NCBI RefSeq assembly: GCF_012726235.1
Contig: NZ_JAASAH010000008.1
Span: forward strand, 62,001 to 126,000
Direction: 5' to 3'
Length of the DNA stretch: 64,000 nucleotides
From: Streptomyces sp. HNM0574
GTDB taxonomy: Bacteria > Actinomycetota > Actinomycetes > Streptomycetales > Streptomycetaceae
The notes below the pieces were generated by a model. It was not told where the DNA came from. It saw only the letters and a list, made by a program, of their open reading frames with translations, and did not search any database. Positions 9,080-17,033 of the stretch are shown here, piece by piece (position 1 is the first letter of the stretch; each line of letters begins with the position of its first letter). Position numbers and translations under genes: made by a program.

Positions 9080-10246
9080 GTGCGCTACCGGCCCACCCCG
9101 GAGGACAAGTTCAGCTTCGGCCTGTGGACCGTCGGCTGGCAGGGACGGGACCCCTTCGGCGACGCCACCAGGACCGCCCTGGACCCGGCCGAGGCCGTGG
9201 GGAGGCTCGCGGAACTCGGCGCCTGGGGCATCACCTTCCACGACGACGACCTCATCCCCTTCGGCGCCTCGGACCGTGAGCGCGAGCAGCACGTCAAACG
9301 CTTCCGGCAGGCACTGGAGAGCACGGGCATGACCGTGCCCATGGCCACCACCAACCTCTTCAGCCACCCGGTCTTCAAGGACGGCGCGTTCACCGCCAAC
9401 GACCGCTCCGTCCGCCGCTACGCGCTCCGCAAGACCCTGCGCAACATCGACCTCGCCGTGGAACTGGGTGCACGCACCTACGTCGCCTGGGGCGGCAGGG
9501 AGGGAGCCGAATCCGGCGCGGCGAAGGACGTACCGACCGCCCTGGACCGCATGAAGGAAGCCTTCGACCTGCTGGCCGAGTACGTCACCGAGCAGGGGTA
9601 CGACCTCCGGTTCGCCGTGGAGCCGAAACCCAACGAGCCGCGCGGCGACATCCTGCTGCCGACGGTGGGCCACGCGCTCGCCTTCATCGAAAGGCTGGAG
9701 CGGCCCGACCTGTTCGGCGTCAATCCGGAGGTCGGCCACGAGCAGATGGCGGGCCTCAATTTCGCACACGGCATCGCCCAGGCCTTGTGGGCCGGAAAGC
9801 TCTTCCACCTGGACCTCAACGGTCAGTCCGGGATCAAGTACGACCAGGACCTGAGGTTCGGCGCCGGCGACCTCCGGCAGGCGTTCTGGACGGTCGATCT
9901 GCTGGAGAGCGCCGGATACGACGGACCGCGCCACTTCGATTTCAAGCCACCGCGCACGGAGGACTACGAGGGCGTGTGGACCTCTGCCGCGGGCTGCATG
10001 CGCAACTATCTGATCCTGCGCGAGCGTGCGGCCGCCTTCCGGGCCGACCCCGCCGTCCATGACGCGCTCGCCGCCGCACGCCTCCCCGAACTGGTGCGCC
10101 CCACCCTCGCCGAGGGGGAGAGCGTTTCCCAACTGCTCGCCGACCGGAGCGCGTTCGAGGACTTCGACGTCGAGGCCGCAGCGGCGCGCGGCATGGGCTT
10201 CGAAAAGCTCGACCAGCTCGCGACGGAGCACCTGATGGGGCTGTAG
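9080..10246 (+). CDS. xylA: Xylose isomerase
   Basis: This class I xylose isomerase interconverts D-xylose and D-xylulose (and D-glucose and D-fructose). It has 388 residues, the same length I recall for Streptomyces XylA, and is close to it throughout: [15 protein letters not shown], the catalytic-His region [11 protein letters not shown], metal-ligand segments [14 protein letters not shown] and [21 protein letters not shown] and [15 protein letters not shown] 9080 is chosen because GGAAAGG lies 7 nt upstream and the protein then begins [10 protein letters not shown]. It is divergent from xylB and followed by a strong hairpin. Confidence 0.97.
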   Translation: MRYRPTPEDKFSFGLWTVGWQGRDPFGDATRTALDPAEAVGRLAELGAWGITFHDDDLIPFGASDREREQHVKRFRQALESTGMTVPMATTNLFSHPVFKDGAFTANDRSVRRYALRKTLRNIDLAVELGARTYVAWGGREGAESGAAKDVPTALDRMKEAFDLLAEYVTEQGYDLRFAVEPKPNEPRGDILLPTVGHALAFIERLERPDLFGVNPEVGHEQMAGLNFAHGIAQALWAGKLFHLDLNGQSGIKYDQDLRFGAGDLRQAFWTVDLLESAGYDGPRHFDFKPPRTEDYEGVWTSAAGCMRNYLILRERAAAFRADPAVHDALAAARLPELVRPTLAEGESVSQLLADRSAFEDFDVEAAAARGMGFEKLDQLATEHLMGL

Positions 10247-10261
10247 CCGCCCGGACAGCGG

Positions 10262-10301
10262 CCTGCCGTGTGCCCTCCGCGAGGGGAGGGCACACGGCAG
10301 G
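10262..10301. terminator. Bidirectional hairpin between xylA and the sigma-factor gene
   Basis: A perfect 17-bp stem, CCTGCCGTGTGCCCTCC with its complement, closes a 6-nt loop between two convergent genes. There is no T-tract, which is common in high-GC actinomycetes. Confidence 0.75.
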
Positions 10302-10307
10302 TCCGGT

Positions 10308-11327
10308 TCAGCGCCGGGGTGCGTCCGCCGGAATGCTCTCCGGCAGCCCGAACGTACGGAACAGGCGCGGGCCGAAGAACGCGGAGACCGCGCCGACCCG
10401 GTCCTCGGTGAGCGTGAGGACGTGCAGCTGGAACGGCAGGTAGTCGCCGCCCTCGTGTCGGCTGTAGAGGCCGAACGCGGGCTGCCCGTTGGCGTACGTC
10501 GCACGCATGAGGCCCTCGCCCGGGCCGATCGGGCACTGTGCGCCGATGAGCCGCCCGATGGTCTCCCGGCCGCGGAACCATTCCGGGAACGGGGGCATCT
10601 CCCAGGTCGCGTCCTCCTTGAAGAGCTGCACGATCGCCGCCACGTCCGAGTGCTCGAACGCCGTCGCGTACCGCTCCAGAAGCTCGCGTTTCTCCGGCTC
10701 GGTGGGCTCTGTCAGCTCCTCCTCCACCGGAGCCACCTGCTCCAGCTGGGCCCGTGCGCGCTGCAGCGCACTGTTGACGCTCGCCGTGGACGTCTCCATC
10801 AGCTCGGCCACCTCGGCGGCCCGCCACTTCAGTACGTCGCGGAGCAGCAGCACGGCCCGCTGGCGCGGCGGCAGGTGCTGCAGGGCGGCGACCAGGGCCA
10901 GCCGCATGCTGGAGCGGGTCACGGCCATGGCCGCGGGGTCGCTGGGCTGCTCGTCACCGAACATGGTGTCGGGGATGGGTTCCAGCCACGGCACCTCGGG
11001 AGCCTCGACCACGGGGCGTTCCGGGTCGTCACTGGGAGCCCCGATGCCGGACGGCAGGGGCCGGCGCCCCCTGCTCTCGATGGCGGAGAGGCACGCGTTT
11101 GTCGCGATGCGGTACAGCCAGGTGCGCAGCGAGGAGCGGCCCTCGAAGCGGTCGGCGGCCTTCCAGGCCCGCAGATAGGTGTCCTGGACGAGGTCCTCGG
11201 CGTCGTGCACGGAGCCGAGCATCCGGTAACAGTGCGCCAGCAGCTCTCTCCGGTACGGATGCGCACGGTCGAGAAGCTCGTCCCCGATGGACGCCTGGGT
11301 GGAGTCATCGAGGGTCTTGTCTGCCAT
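10308..11327 (-). CDS. SigX5/SigG-like ECF sigma factor with C-terminal SnoaL-like domain
   Basis: This 339-residue sigma factor combines sigma-70 region 2 (YRRELLAHCYRMLGSVHDAEDLVQDTYLRAW) and region 4 (PPRQRAVLLLRDVLKWRAAEVAELMETSTASVNSALQRAR) with a C-terminal NTF2/SnoaL-like domain (LLERYATAFEHSDVAAIVQLFKED onward). In this ECF group (TIGR02960-type) the SnoaL domain is thought to replace a separate anti-sigma factor. No anti-sigma gene is adjacent, which fits. ATG 11327 has AAAGGCG 7 nt upstream. Its regulon and signal are unknown. Confidence 0.9.
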   Translation of the reverse strand: MADKTLDDSTQASIGDELLDRAHPYRRELLAHCYRMLGSVHDAEDLVQDTYLRAWKAADRFEGRSSLRTWLYRIATNACLSAIESRGRRPLPSGIGAPSDDPERPVVEAPEVPWLEPIPDTMFGDEQPSDPAAMAVTRSSMRLALVAALQHLPPRQRAVLLLRDVLKWRAAEVAELMETSTASVNSALQRARAQLEQVAPVEEELTEPTEPEKRELLERYATAFEHSDVAAIVQLFKEDATWEMPPFPEWFRGRETIGRLIGAQCPIGPGEGLMRATYANGQPAFGLYSRHEGGDYLPFQLHVLTLTEDRVGAVSAFFGPRLFRTFGLPESIPADAPRR

Positions 11328-11644
11328 GGTCGTCGCCTTTCGCCTCGCAGCGCTCACCGTCCGCGGCCCCGCGCCGACGGACTGCCCGGTGCGAACGGCC
11401 GGTGGCACCGCACGGAGACGGTCACCGGCCGCGGCCGGTCCGGCTGTCGCCGTCGATTCCGAGCCTACTGGCGGGGCCGCCCGCGCACCTGCCCGATGGG
11501 GAAAGAGCGGCACACCAAAACACCCTGTGCCACGGCCAGTTGCGCAGGGTACAGCGAGGCCCGGAGGGTGTGAGGTGCGGACGCAGAGAGGGGGAGCCTC
11601 TTTCCGGGAGGGCTCTCGCAGCCCCGGCGGAGGCTCCCCGCGGA
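11328..11644. other. Gene-free stretch upstream of the sigma-factor gene
   Basis: These 317 bp separate two minus-strand genes. They hold the hairpin at 11591-11639 and presumably the sigma-factor promoter. I could not fix a convincing promoter, and no open reading frame here looks coding. Confidence 0.5.
11591..11639 (-). terminator. Compound hairpin downstream of the Lys-tailed protein gene
   Basis: An outer 10-bp stem (GGGGAGCCTC with GAGGCTCCCC) encloses a small inner stem. It starts 6 bp beyond the stop codon of the minus-strand gene and has no T-tract. Confidence 0.45.
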
Positions 11645-12022
11645 TCAGTCGTCCTTCTTGCGCTTCTTCTTGTTCTTCTTGCGCGCCTCCCGGCGGCTCC
11701 GGCTGAACAGCCAGCCCGCCGGGGGAGCGTCGGCCCGCCACGGCTGGGGCTCCGGGGGCCGGTCCCGCCAGCGTTCCTGGAGCATGCGGGTGCGGGCGGA
11801 GGGCTCACTCGTCTCGGCCTGGCTGATGAAGTGCTCGTCCAGCACAAGATCGTCGAGTTCGTCCCACCGGATGCCGCTTTCCTTGGACTCCTCTGCGTCA
11901 CCATCCGTGTCCGGGGAGTCGTTCACCGATTCCGTCGTCCCGTCGTGCGGGCGGCCCGGTTCTTCGGGGGTCCGGTCGTCTCTCCCGTGTTCGCCGCCGC
12001 TCTCGTCCTGCCCGTGCTCCAT
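11645..12022 (-). CDS. Hypothetical protein with acidic N-terminus and poly-Lys tail
   Basis: This 125-residue protein is of a family I cannot name. The first 45 residues are acidic and look disordered. A short conserved-looking core follows (IRWDELDDLVLDEHFISQAE, then SARTRMLQERWRD). The last 17 residues are extremely basic (SRREARKKNKKKRKKDD). That tail could bind nucleic acid or membrane, or act on the ribosome, but this is only suggested by charge. It is divergent from the amino-acid permease gene. A hairpin follows its stop. Confidence 0.65.
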   Translation of the reverse strand: MEHGQDESGGEHGRDDRTPEEPGRPHDGTTESVNDSPDTDGDAEESKESGIRWDELDDLVLDEHFISQAETSEPSARTRMLQERWRDRPPEPQPWRADAPPAGWLFSRSRREARKKNKKKRKKDD

Positions 12023-12145
12023 GGACTGCCTCCGTCCGCCGACGTGTGGGTTCCGGCTTCACGTCGGGGCAACGGCCGTGCGTGCGTCCGCGCTCCGTCG
12101 GCACTGCGCACATCGCAGTTCCGAGGATACGCGGATTTCGTTGTT

Positions 12146-12161
12146 TGTGACGCAGATCACA
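12146..12161. promoter_or_regulatory. Perfect Crp-consensus site upstream of the permease gene
   Basis: TGTGACGCAGATCACA has the exact TGTGA-N6-TCACA architecture of cAMP-receptor-protein sites. It abuts TTGACC at 12162-12167, a possible -35 with TCTAGT at 12186-12191 as a weak -10, 18 bp apart. The site centre would lie near -44 and would fit class II activation. The promoter elements are less certain than the palindrome. Confidence 0.6.
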
Positions 12162-12290
12162 TTGACCTGTTCCCGGTTGCGAGGGTCTAGTTTCCCCCTG
12201 AAGCAAGGGCTGGAAGGAGGAGACCCCAAGAGGGAACTCCGAAAACAAGCCAAAACAGGGCCCTGGTCCTGGGAATCAAAGGAACGGTAC

Positions 12291-13742
12291 ATGGGCGTCC
12301 AAACGCCGAGCTCGCCACAGACGTCGAAGGCCGGCAACGCCGAGGGGCAATCCCCCGAAGGGCAGACTTCCGGTGACGCGACCCTCAAGGCGGGCCTGAA
12401 GAACCGGCACTTGTCGATGATCGCCATCGGCGGCGTCATCGGCGCAGGCCTCTTCGTGGGGTCCGGTGCGGGAATCGCCAAGGCCGGACCCGGCATCCTC
12501 ATCTCCTACGCGCTGGCGGGACTGCTCGTCGTCTTCGTCATGCGGATGCTGGGCGAGATGGCGGCCGCCGACCCCTCGTCGGGCTCCTTCTCCACCTACG
12601 CCGACCGCGCCCTGGGCCGCTGGGCCGGATTCACCATCGGCTGGCTGTACTGGTTCTTCTGGGTCGTGGTACTCGCCGTCGAGGCGACCGCCGCCGCGGC
12701 CATCCTCACCAGCTGGATACCGTCCGTGCCCCAATGGGCCTGGGCACTGCTGGTGATGATCCTGCTGACGGCGACGAACCTGGCATCGGTTGGCTCCTAC
12801 GGCGAGTTCGAGTTCTGGTTCGCCGGCATCAAGGTCGTCGCGATCGCCGCCTTCATCGTGATCGCGGGACTCGCCGTCTTCGGCCTGCTGCCCGGGACGG
12901 ACGCCGTCGGTGCCGAAAACCTCACCGGGCAGGGAGGGTTCCTGCCCAACGGGCCAGGAGCGATCCTCTCCGGCATGCTCCTGGTGGTCTTCTCCTTCAT
13001 GGGCAGCGAGATCGTCACGCTGGCCGCGGGCGAGTCCGCCGAGCCTGCGAAGATGGTCCGCCGCGCCACCAACAGCGTGATCTGGCGCATCGGCACCTTC
13101 TACCTCGGTTCCATCCTGCTGGTCGTCACCCTGCTTCCGTGGAACTCCAAGGCGCTGCTGACCGAGGGCCCGTACGTCGCGGCGCTGAACCAGATCGGCA
13201 TCCCGCACGCCGGCACGATCATGGACGTCATCGTCGTCTCCGCCGTGCTCTCCTGCCTCAACTCCGGCCTCTACACGGCCTCGCGGATGGCCTTCTCCCT
13301 CGGCCAGCGCGGTGACGCCCCCAAGGCGTTCGGCAAGCCCGACAAGCGCGGGGTGCCGGCCGTGGCGATCTGGGCCTCCGTGGCCTTCGGATTCGTCGCC
13401 GTCATCTTCAACTACACCTCGCCGGACACCGTGTTCGAGTTCCTGCTGAACTCCTCCGGCGCCGTGGCACTGTTCGTCTGGCTCGTCATCTGCCTCTCGC
13501 AGCTGAAGATGCGGCCGATCATCGAGAGGGAGATGCCGGAGCGGCACACCGTCCGCATGTGGCTGTTCCCCTACCTCACGTACGCCACCATCGGCCTGAT
13601 CATCTTCGTCATCGGCTTCATGTTCTACGACCCCGAGGGGCGGCATCAGATGATCATGTCCGTCGCGGTGGGCGCACTGGTGCTGGGCATCGGCATCGGC
13701 CGCCAGGTCAAGGCGAAGCGGGACGCTTCCGTCACCTCCTGA
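12291..13742 (+). CDS. gabP: Amino-acid permease, GABA-permease type
   Basis: This APC-superfamily secondary transporter in the cytoplasmic membrane has 483 residues and about 12 transmembrane helices. The first helix carries the family signature GGVIGAGLFVGSG. The sequence LKNRHLSMIAIGGVIGAG and GEMAAADPSSGSFSTYA resembles the AnsP/GabP/CycA branch most closely, so 4-aminobutyrate or another small amino acid is the likely substrate. ATG 12291 is preceded by AAAGGAACGGTAC. The first 33 residues are a Ser/Gln-rich cytoplasmic extension. A Crp-like site lies upstream and a strong terminator follows. Substrate assignment is an inference. Confidence 0.88.
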   Translation: MGVQTPSSPQTSKAGNAEGQSPEGQTSGDATLKAGLKNRHLSMIAIGGVIGAGLFVGSGAGIAKAGPGILISYALAGLLVVFVMRMLGEMAAADPSSGSFSTYADRALGRWAGFTIGWLYWFFWVVVLAVEATAAAAILTSWIPSVPQWAWALLVMILLTATNLASVGSYGEFEFWFAGIKVVAIAAFIVIAGLAVFGLLPGTDAVGAENLTGQGGFLPNGPGAILSGMLLVVFSFMGSEIVTLAAGESAEPAKMVRRATNSVIWRIGTFYLGSILLVVTLLPWNSKALLTEGPYVAALNQIGIPHAGTIMDVIVVSAVLSCLNSGLYTASRMAFSLGQRGDAPKAFGKPDKRGVPAVAIWASVAFGFVAVIFNYTSPDTVFEFLLNSSGAVALFVWLVICLSQLKMRPIIEREMPERHTVRMWLFPYLTYATIGLIIFVIGFMFYDPEGRHQMIMSVAVGALVLGIGIGRQVKAKRDASVTS

Positions 13743-13772
13743 CGACGGCCCCGCCGCATCCCTCGCGCGACA

Positions 13773-13810
13773 GCGGCCCCGGAGCAATGGCGCTCCGGGG
13801 CCGCTTTTTA
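13773..13810 (+). terminator. Rho-independent terminator of the permease gene
   Basis: A perfect 14-bp stem (AGCGGCCCCGGAGC with its complement) closes a 6-nt loop and is followed by a run of T. It is the best canonical terminator in the window. Confidence 0.9.
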
Positions 13811-13936
13811 GCGCACACTGCCGGGCGCATCGTGCGCTGTGGGGAGGGGAGTTGGGGCATCACCCTCGTCCGGCACCGCTCCTGGGACGGAGGTGCGCGT
13901 CACGTTTGGCCGGCCGGTGAGTCCGGCACGGCTCAT

Positions 13937-13963
13937 ACCCCGCGGCGGGTCATGCCGCGGGGT
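13937..13963 (-). terminator. Hairpin overlapping the stop of the ATPase gene
   Basis: ACCCCGCGGC and GCCGCGGGGT form a 10-bp stem with a 7-nt loop. One arm covers the last codons of the minus-strand ATPase gene. It may end that transcript against the convergent permease gene. Confidence 0.5.
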
Positions 13964-14468
13964 TCTCCAGGGTGCGGGTGCAGGGGAGTTCGGCCCAGAC
14001 CGCGTGGCCGTTGTTCTCCGTGCCGCTGTCGCTCTCCGGGCGGATGCCCCAGTCCTCGGCGAGCGCGCTGACGAGCAGCAGCCCCCGGCCGCTCTCGCCG
14101 TCGGTGTCGAGGGCCCGTTCGGAGCCGGGCTCCTCGGGCTGCGCGCCGCCGCCCTGGTCGGCGACCTCCATCCGCAGCCGGAGACCGCTCAGCCACAGCA
14201 CGCAGCTGACCTTCTCGCTCGCCGTGTGACGGACCGCGTTCGTGAAGAGTTCGGAGACCAGGAGCTGGGCGTCCTCGCACGTCTGCCGGTCGATGTGCCA
14301 CTCCTGCAATCGCTCGACGACTCTTCTGCGCGCCGCGGCCACCGAGGCGTCGAGCGCGGGCAGATGGAAGGAGTCCTGGAGCTGCCGGGCGAGCGCGGAA
14401 GCGGAGCTGTGTCCTAACGAGAAGGCGTCATGGGAGGGAGCCACGCGCTCCACTATGCGGTTTGTCAC
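13950..14468 (-). CDS. HATPase_c (RsbW/SpoIIAB-like) ATP-binding protein of a WhiJ-type triad; contains a TTA codon
   Basis: This small GHKL-fold ATPase resembles anti-sigma kinases. Visible boxes are LLVSELFTNAVRHT (N box), MEVADQGGG (G1) and GRGLLLVSALAEDWG (G2). About 172 residues result if the GTG at 14468 is used. A GTG at 14444 with GGAG 6 nt upstream is an equally good start. It is divergent from an HTH/DUF5753 regulator followed by DUF397. This arrangement recurs in Streptomyces (whiJ and abaA-type loci), where the ATPase is thought to act in development. TTA at 14415-14417 lies close to the N-terminus and predicts bldA control. Confidence 0.85.
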   Translation of the reverse strand: MTNRIVERVAPSHDAFSLGHSSASALARQLQDSFHLPALDASVAAARRRVVERLQEWHIDRQTCEDAQLLVSELFTNAVRHTASEKVSCVLWLSGLRLRMEVADQGGGAQPEEPGSERALDTDGESGRGLLLVSALAEDWGIRPESDSGTENNGHAVWAELPCTRTLENPAA

Positions 14469-14583
14469 TGACGGATGGCAAGGATCAACCTGTAATTTGC
14501 AGAATCGTTCAGGGCAGGCTGTCGCGCCCCCGCGGTGGCATGTCAAACTGCCTAACCATGACGGCAGTTGGAGGCGAGCAGTA

Positions 14584-15453
14584 GTGGTGGACTCACGGGC
14601 GGGCGGCGGTGCCCCCACCGTGCTGCGTGTGGTGCTCGGCAGGCGGCTGCAGCATCTGCGCGAGAAGGCCGGTCTGTCCTACGAGGAGGCGGGCCGGGCC
14701 CTCGACGTCACGCACGCCACCATCCGCAGGATGGAGAAGGCCGAAGTCGGCCTCAAGGTGCCCTACGTGGAGAAGCTGCTCCACACCTACGGGCTCGAGG
14801 AGGAGGGCGAGGTAGAGGAGTTCCTCGGACTCGCCCGGCAGGCCAACAGGCCCGGATGGTGGCACCGTTACCGCGACGTGCTGCCCGAATGGTTCAGCGC
14901 ATTCGTCAGCCTGGAGAGCGAGTCCCGGGTGATCCGGGCGTACGAGCCGCACTACGTGCCCGGGCTGCTGCAGACGGAGAACTACGCGCGGGCCGTGCTG
15001 CGTTCCGGCATGCCGCACGCTCCCGAGGAGGAGATCCAGCGCCAGGTGGCCCTCCGGATGGAGCGGCAGACGGTGCTGACGCGTGAGGAACCGCCGCTGC
15101 TGTGGGTCGTCGTGGACGAGACGGTCCTGCGCAGGCCCATCGGAGGCGAGGAGGTCATGCGCGAACAGATCGACTATCTGGCAGAGGTGTCCGCGCGGCC
15201 GAACGTCCAGTTGCAGATCATGCCGTTCAGCGCCGGGCCCCACCCGGCCATGTACGGGCCGTTCCACCTCTTCAGGTTCCCCATCGTGGAACTCCCGGAC
15301 GTCGCCTGTGCGGAGAGCCTGGTCGGGGCCGTGTACTTCGACCACGGCGACGACGTCTCGACGTTCCTGGAAGCACTGGACCGGATGTGCGCGCAGGCCG
15401 CGCCGTTGTCGCGGACCGAGGCGATTCTCAGTGGGATGCGCAAGGAGATCTGA
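14584..15453 (+). CDS. XRE-family regulator with DUF5753 (WhiJ-like)
   Basis: This 289-residue regulator has an N-terminal XRE helix-turn-helix (LQHLREKAGLSYEEAGRAL then THATIRRMEKAEVG). The C-terminal DUF5753 domain begins near RDVLPEWFSAFVSLESESR and carries the family motif YVPGLLQTENYARAV. GTG 14584 is chosen because GGAGG at 14570-14574 is well spaced. The stop of a potential 8-codon reading frame (14558-14584) overlaps it. In WhiJ-type systems the HTH protein represses development genes and is modulated by a small DUF397 partner, here encoded 3 bp downstream. That function is inferred from paralogues. Confidence 0.92.
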   Translation: MVDSRAGGGAPTVLRVVLGRRLQHLREKAGLSYEEAGRALDVTHATIRRMEKAEVGLKVPYVEKLLHTYGLEEEGEVEEFLGLARQANRPGWWHRYRDVLPEWFSAFVSLESESRVIRAYEPHYVPGLLQTENYARAVLRSGMPHAPEEEIQRQVALRMERQTVLTREEPPLLWVVVDETVLRRPIGGEEVMREQIDYLAEVSARPNVQLQIMPFSAGPHPAMYGPFHLFRFPIVELPDVACAESLVGAVYFDHGDDVSTFLEALDRMCAQAAPLSRTEAILSGMRKEI

Positions 15454-15456
15454 ACC

Positions 15457-15693
15457 ATGGATCCTATATACAACGGCATGCCCGCCCGCCAACTCGGCAC
15501 CGAGGGCTGGCACAAGCCGTGGAGCGGCGGCAACGGCGGCAGCTGTGTAGAGGCGCTCAAGCTCTCGGACGGCCGCGTCGCGCTACGGCAGTCGACCGAT
15601 CCCGACGGCCCCGCGCTGATCTACACGCCGCACGAGATCGAGACGTTCATCCAGGGAGCGAAGGCCGGGGAGGCCGACTTCCTGCTCGCGTAG
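15457..15693 (+). CDS. DUF397 small protein, partner of the upstream HTH regulator
   Basis: This 78-residue DUF397 protein contains WHKPWSGGNGGSCVEALKL and DPDGPALIYTPHEIETFIQG, both hallmarks of the family. It lies 3 bp after the XRE/DUF5753 gene, so they form one operon. Family members are proposed to bind and tune the cognate WhiJ-like regulator, acting rather like an antitoxin or anti-repressor. It has no signal peptide or membrane helix. A hairpin follows. Confidence 0.92.
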   Translation: MDPIYNGMPARQLGTEGWHKPWSGGNGGSCVEALKLSDGRVALRQSTDPDGPALIYTPHEIETFIQGAKAGEADFLLA

Positions 15694-15715
15694 GGCTCCG
15701 TTCGGAGCTCGACGG

Positions 15716-15742
15716 GGGCTCGCACTGCTTCGTGCGGAGCCC
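15716..15742 (+). terminator. Hairpin after DUF397
   Basis: GGGCTCGCAC pairs with GTGCGGAGCCC, leaving one bulged base and a short loop. There is no T-tract. Confidence 0.45.
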
Positions 15743-16053
15743 GTGCACATGGAGAACCTTGTCCGGGCCGGCCACGGGGAGGCCCGGACTCCGCCCGTCC
15801 CCGCCTCCGGTGCGGCGGACGTGGACAGCGGCGCGGTGACCGCGGCCGACCCCCGAAGTGAGGGGTTTGACGGCCGTGGTTCCCGCGCCGTCCGTCTGCG
15901 GACGCCCCGTCAAATATGGCCGGGTGTAGGGATCTTGTCCCGGCGGAACCACGTATTCGGCACTCCGGCCGAATGCTGGACGACGTTCGAGTGAGGCCAG
16001 AAACGCTCATCGGGAGCACCGGTACCGCGCCTCTTGCCGGTCGTTTCCGCTGG

Positions 16054-16079
16054 TGGCATGCGACGTCGTTGTTGGCATG
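16054..16079. promoter_or_regulatory. Tandem TGGCATG repeat upstream of the lipase gene
   Basis: TGGCATG occurs at 16054-16060 and again at 16073-16079. The 19-bp period places both copies on roughly the same helical face, about 90 bp before the ATG. It is a possible activator site, and no regulator is adjacent. Confidence 0.35.
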
Positions 16080-16158
16080 GACACATCTGTTCGGCCAGTG
16101 CCCTGTCACGTACCCGTGGCGGATGCTCCCTCCATGTCACCCCCCCATGAGAGGTCCC

Positions 16159-16962
16159 ATGAAACTGAACAGAGGGGCAGTAGCGGCCACCGCCGCCTTC
16201 GCCCTCACCGGACTCACCACCCTTACCGGGGCTGCTCCCGCCACCGCGCAGGAAGCAGCCCCTGCGTATGTCGCCCTCGGCGACTCGTACTCCTCCGGCC
16301 TCGGAGCGGGCAGTTACGACTCGGGCAGCGGCTCCTGCAAACGCAGCGCCAAGGCGTATCCGCAGCTCTGGTCCGACGCCAACTCCCCCTCGTCCTTCGA
16401 CTTCACGGCCTGCGCGGGCGCCCGCACGGACGACGTGATCAACGGACAGCTCGGCCCGCTCAACGACTCCACCGGACTGGTCAGCATCAGCATCGGCGGC
16501 AACGACGCCGGCTTCGGCGACACCATGACCACCTGCGTGCTCAAGGGCGAGAGCGCGTGCCTGCAAAAGGTCGAGCAGGCCCGCGAGTACATCGCGAACA
16601 CCCTTCCCGGGCGGCTCGACAGCGTCTACGACGAGATCCGGGGCAAGGCACCCTCGGCCAAGGTGGTCGTGCTCGGCTACCCGCGCATGTACCAACTGGA
16701 GGGCCAGTGCAACGTCGGCCTCAGTGAGAAGTCCCGCGCGGCCATCAACTCGGCCTCGGACGACCTGAACGACGTCACGGCGAAGCGGGCGGCGGACCAC
16801 GGTTTCACCTTCGGTGACGTGCGCGAGGGCTTCACCGGGCACGAGATCTGCTCGCCCGCGCCCTGGCTGCACAGCGTCGCCTACCCCGTCGACGAGTCGT
16901 ACCACCCGACAGCGGAGGGCCAGTCGGGCGGCTACCTGCCCGCGATGGACGGCGCCGCCTGA
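16159..16962 (+). CDS. Secreted SGNH/GDSL lipase-esterase
   Basis: This is a secreted serine esterase of the Streptomyces GDSL lipase type, 267 residues. A signal peptide with a hydrophobic core ends near ATAQ (about residue 31). Block I is YVALGDSYSSG with nucleophile Ser43. Block III is ISIGGNDAGFGD, and block V supplies the His in ESYHPTAEGQ. Three Cys pairs are spaced as in known extracellular members. ATG 16159 is preferred to 16147 because GAGAGG lies just upstream and the protein then begins MKLNRG. It probably hydrolyses extracellular acyl esters. Confidence 0.92.
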   Translation: MKLNRGAVAATAAFALTGLTTLTGAAPATAQEAAPAYVALGDSYSSGLGAGSYDSGSGSCKRSAKAYPQLWSDANSPSSFDFTACAGARTDDVINGQLGPLNDSTGLVSISIGGNDAGFGDTMTTCVLKGESACLQKVEQAREYIANTLPGRLDSVYDEIRGKAPSAKVVVLGYPRMYQLEGQCNVGLSEKSRAAINSASDDLNDVTAKRAADHGFTFGDVREGFTGHEICSPAPWLHSVAYPVDESYHPTAEGQSGGYLPAMDGAA

Positions 16963-16998
16963 CGGCTGCCGGCCGGGCTGCTGCGGTCGCCCCGTGAC

Positions 16999-17030
16999 GG
17001 GAGGCGTGAGCGTGCGCGCTCACGCCTCCC
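16999..17030. terminator. Bidirectional hairpin between the lipase and SWIM genes
   Basis: A perfect 14-bp stem (GGGAGGCGTGAGCG) with a TGCG tetraloop lies between convergent genes. Confidence 0.8.
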
Positions 17031-17033
17031 GTG

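Larger units (their letters stand above)
15694..16158. other. Gene-free stretch before the GDSL hydrolase gene
   Basis: These 465 bp hold the hairpin of the DUF397 operon (15716-15742) and the promoter region of the lipase. No coding-like frame is seen. TTGACG occurs within 15860-15880, but without a good -10. A tandem TGGCATG repeat lies nearer the gene. Confidence 0.5.
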
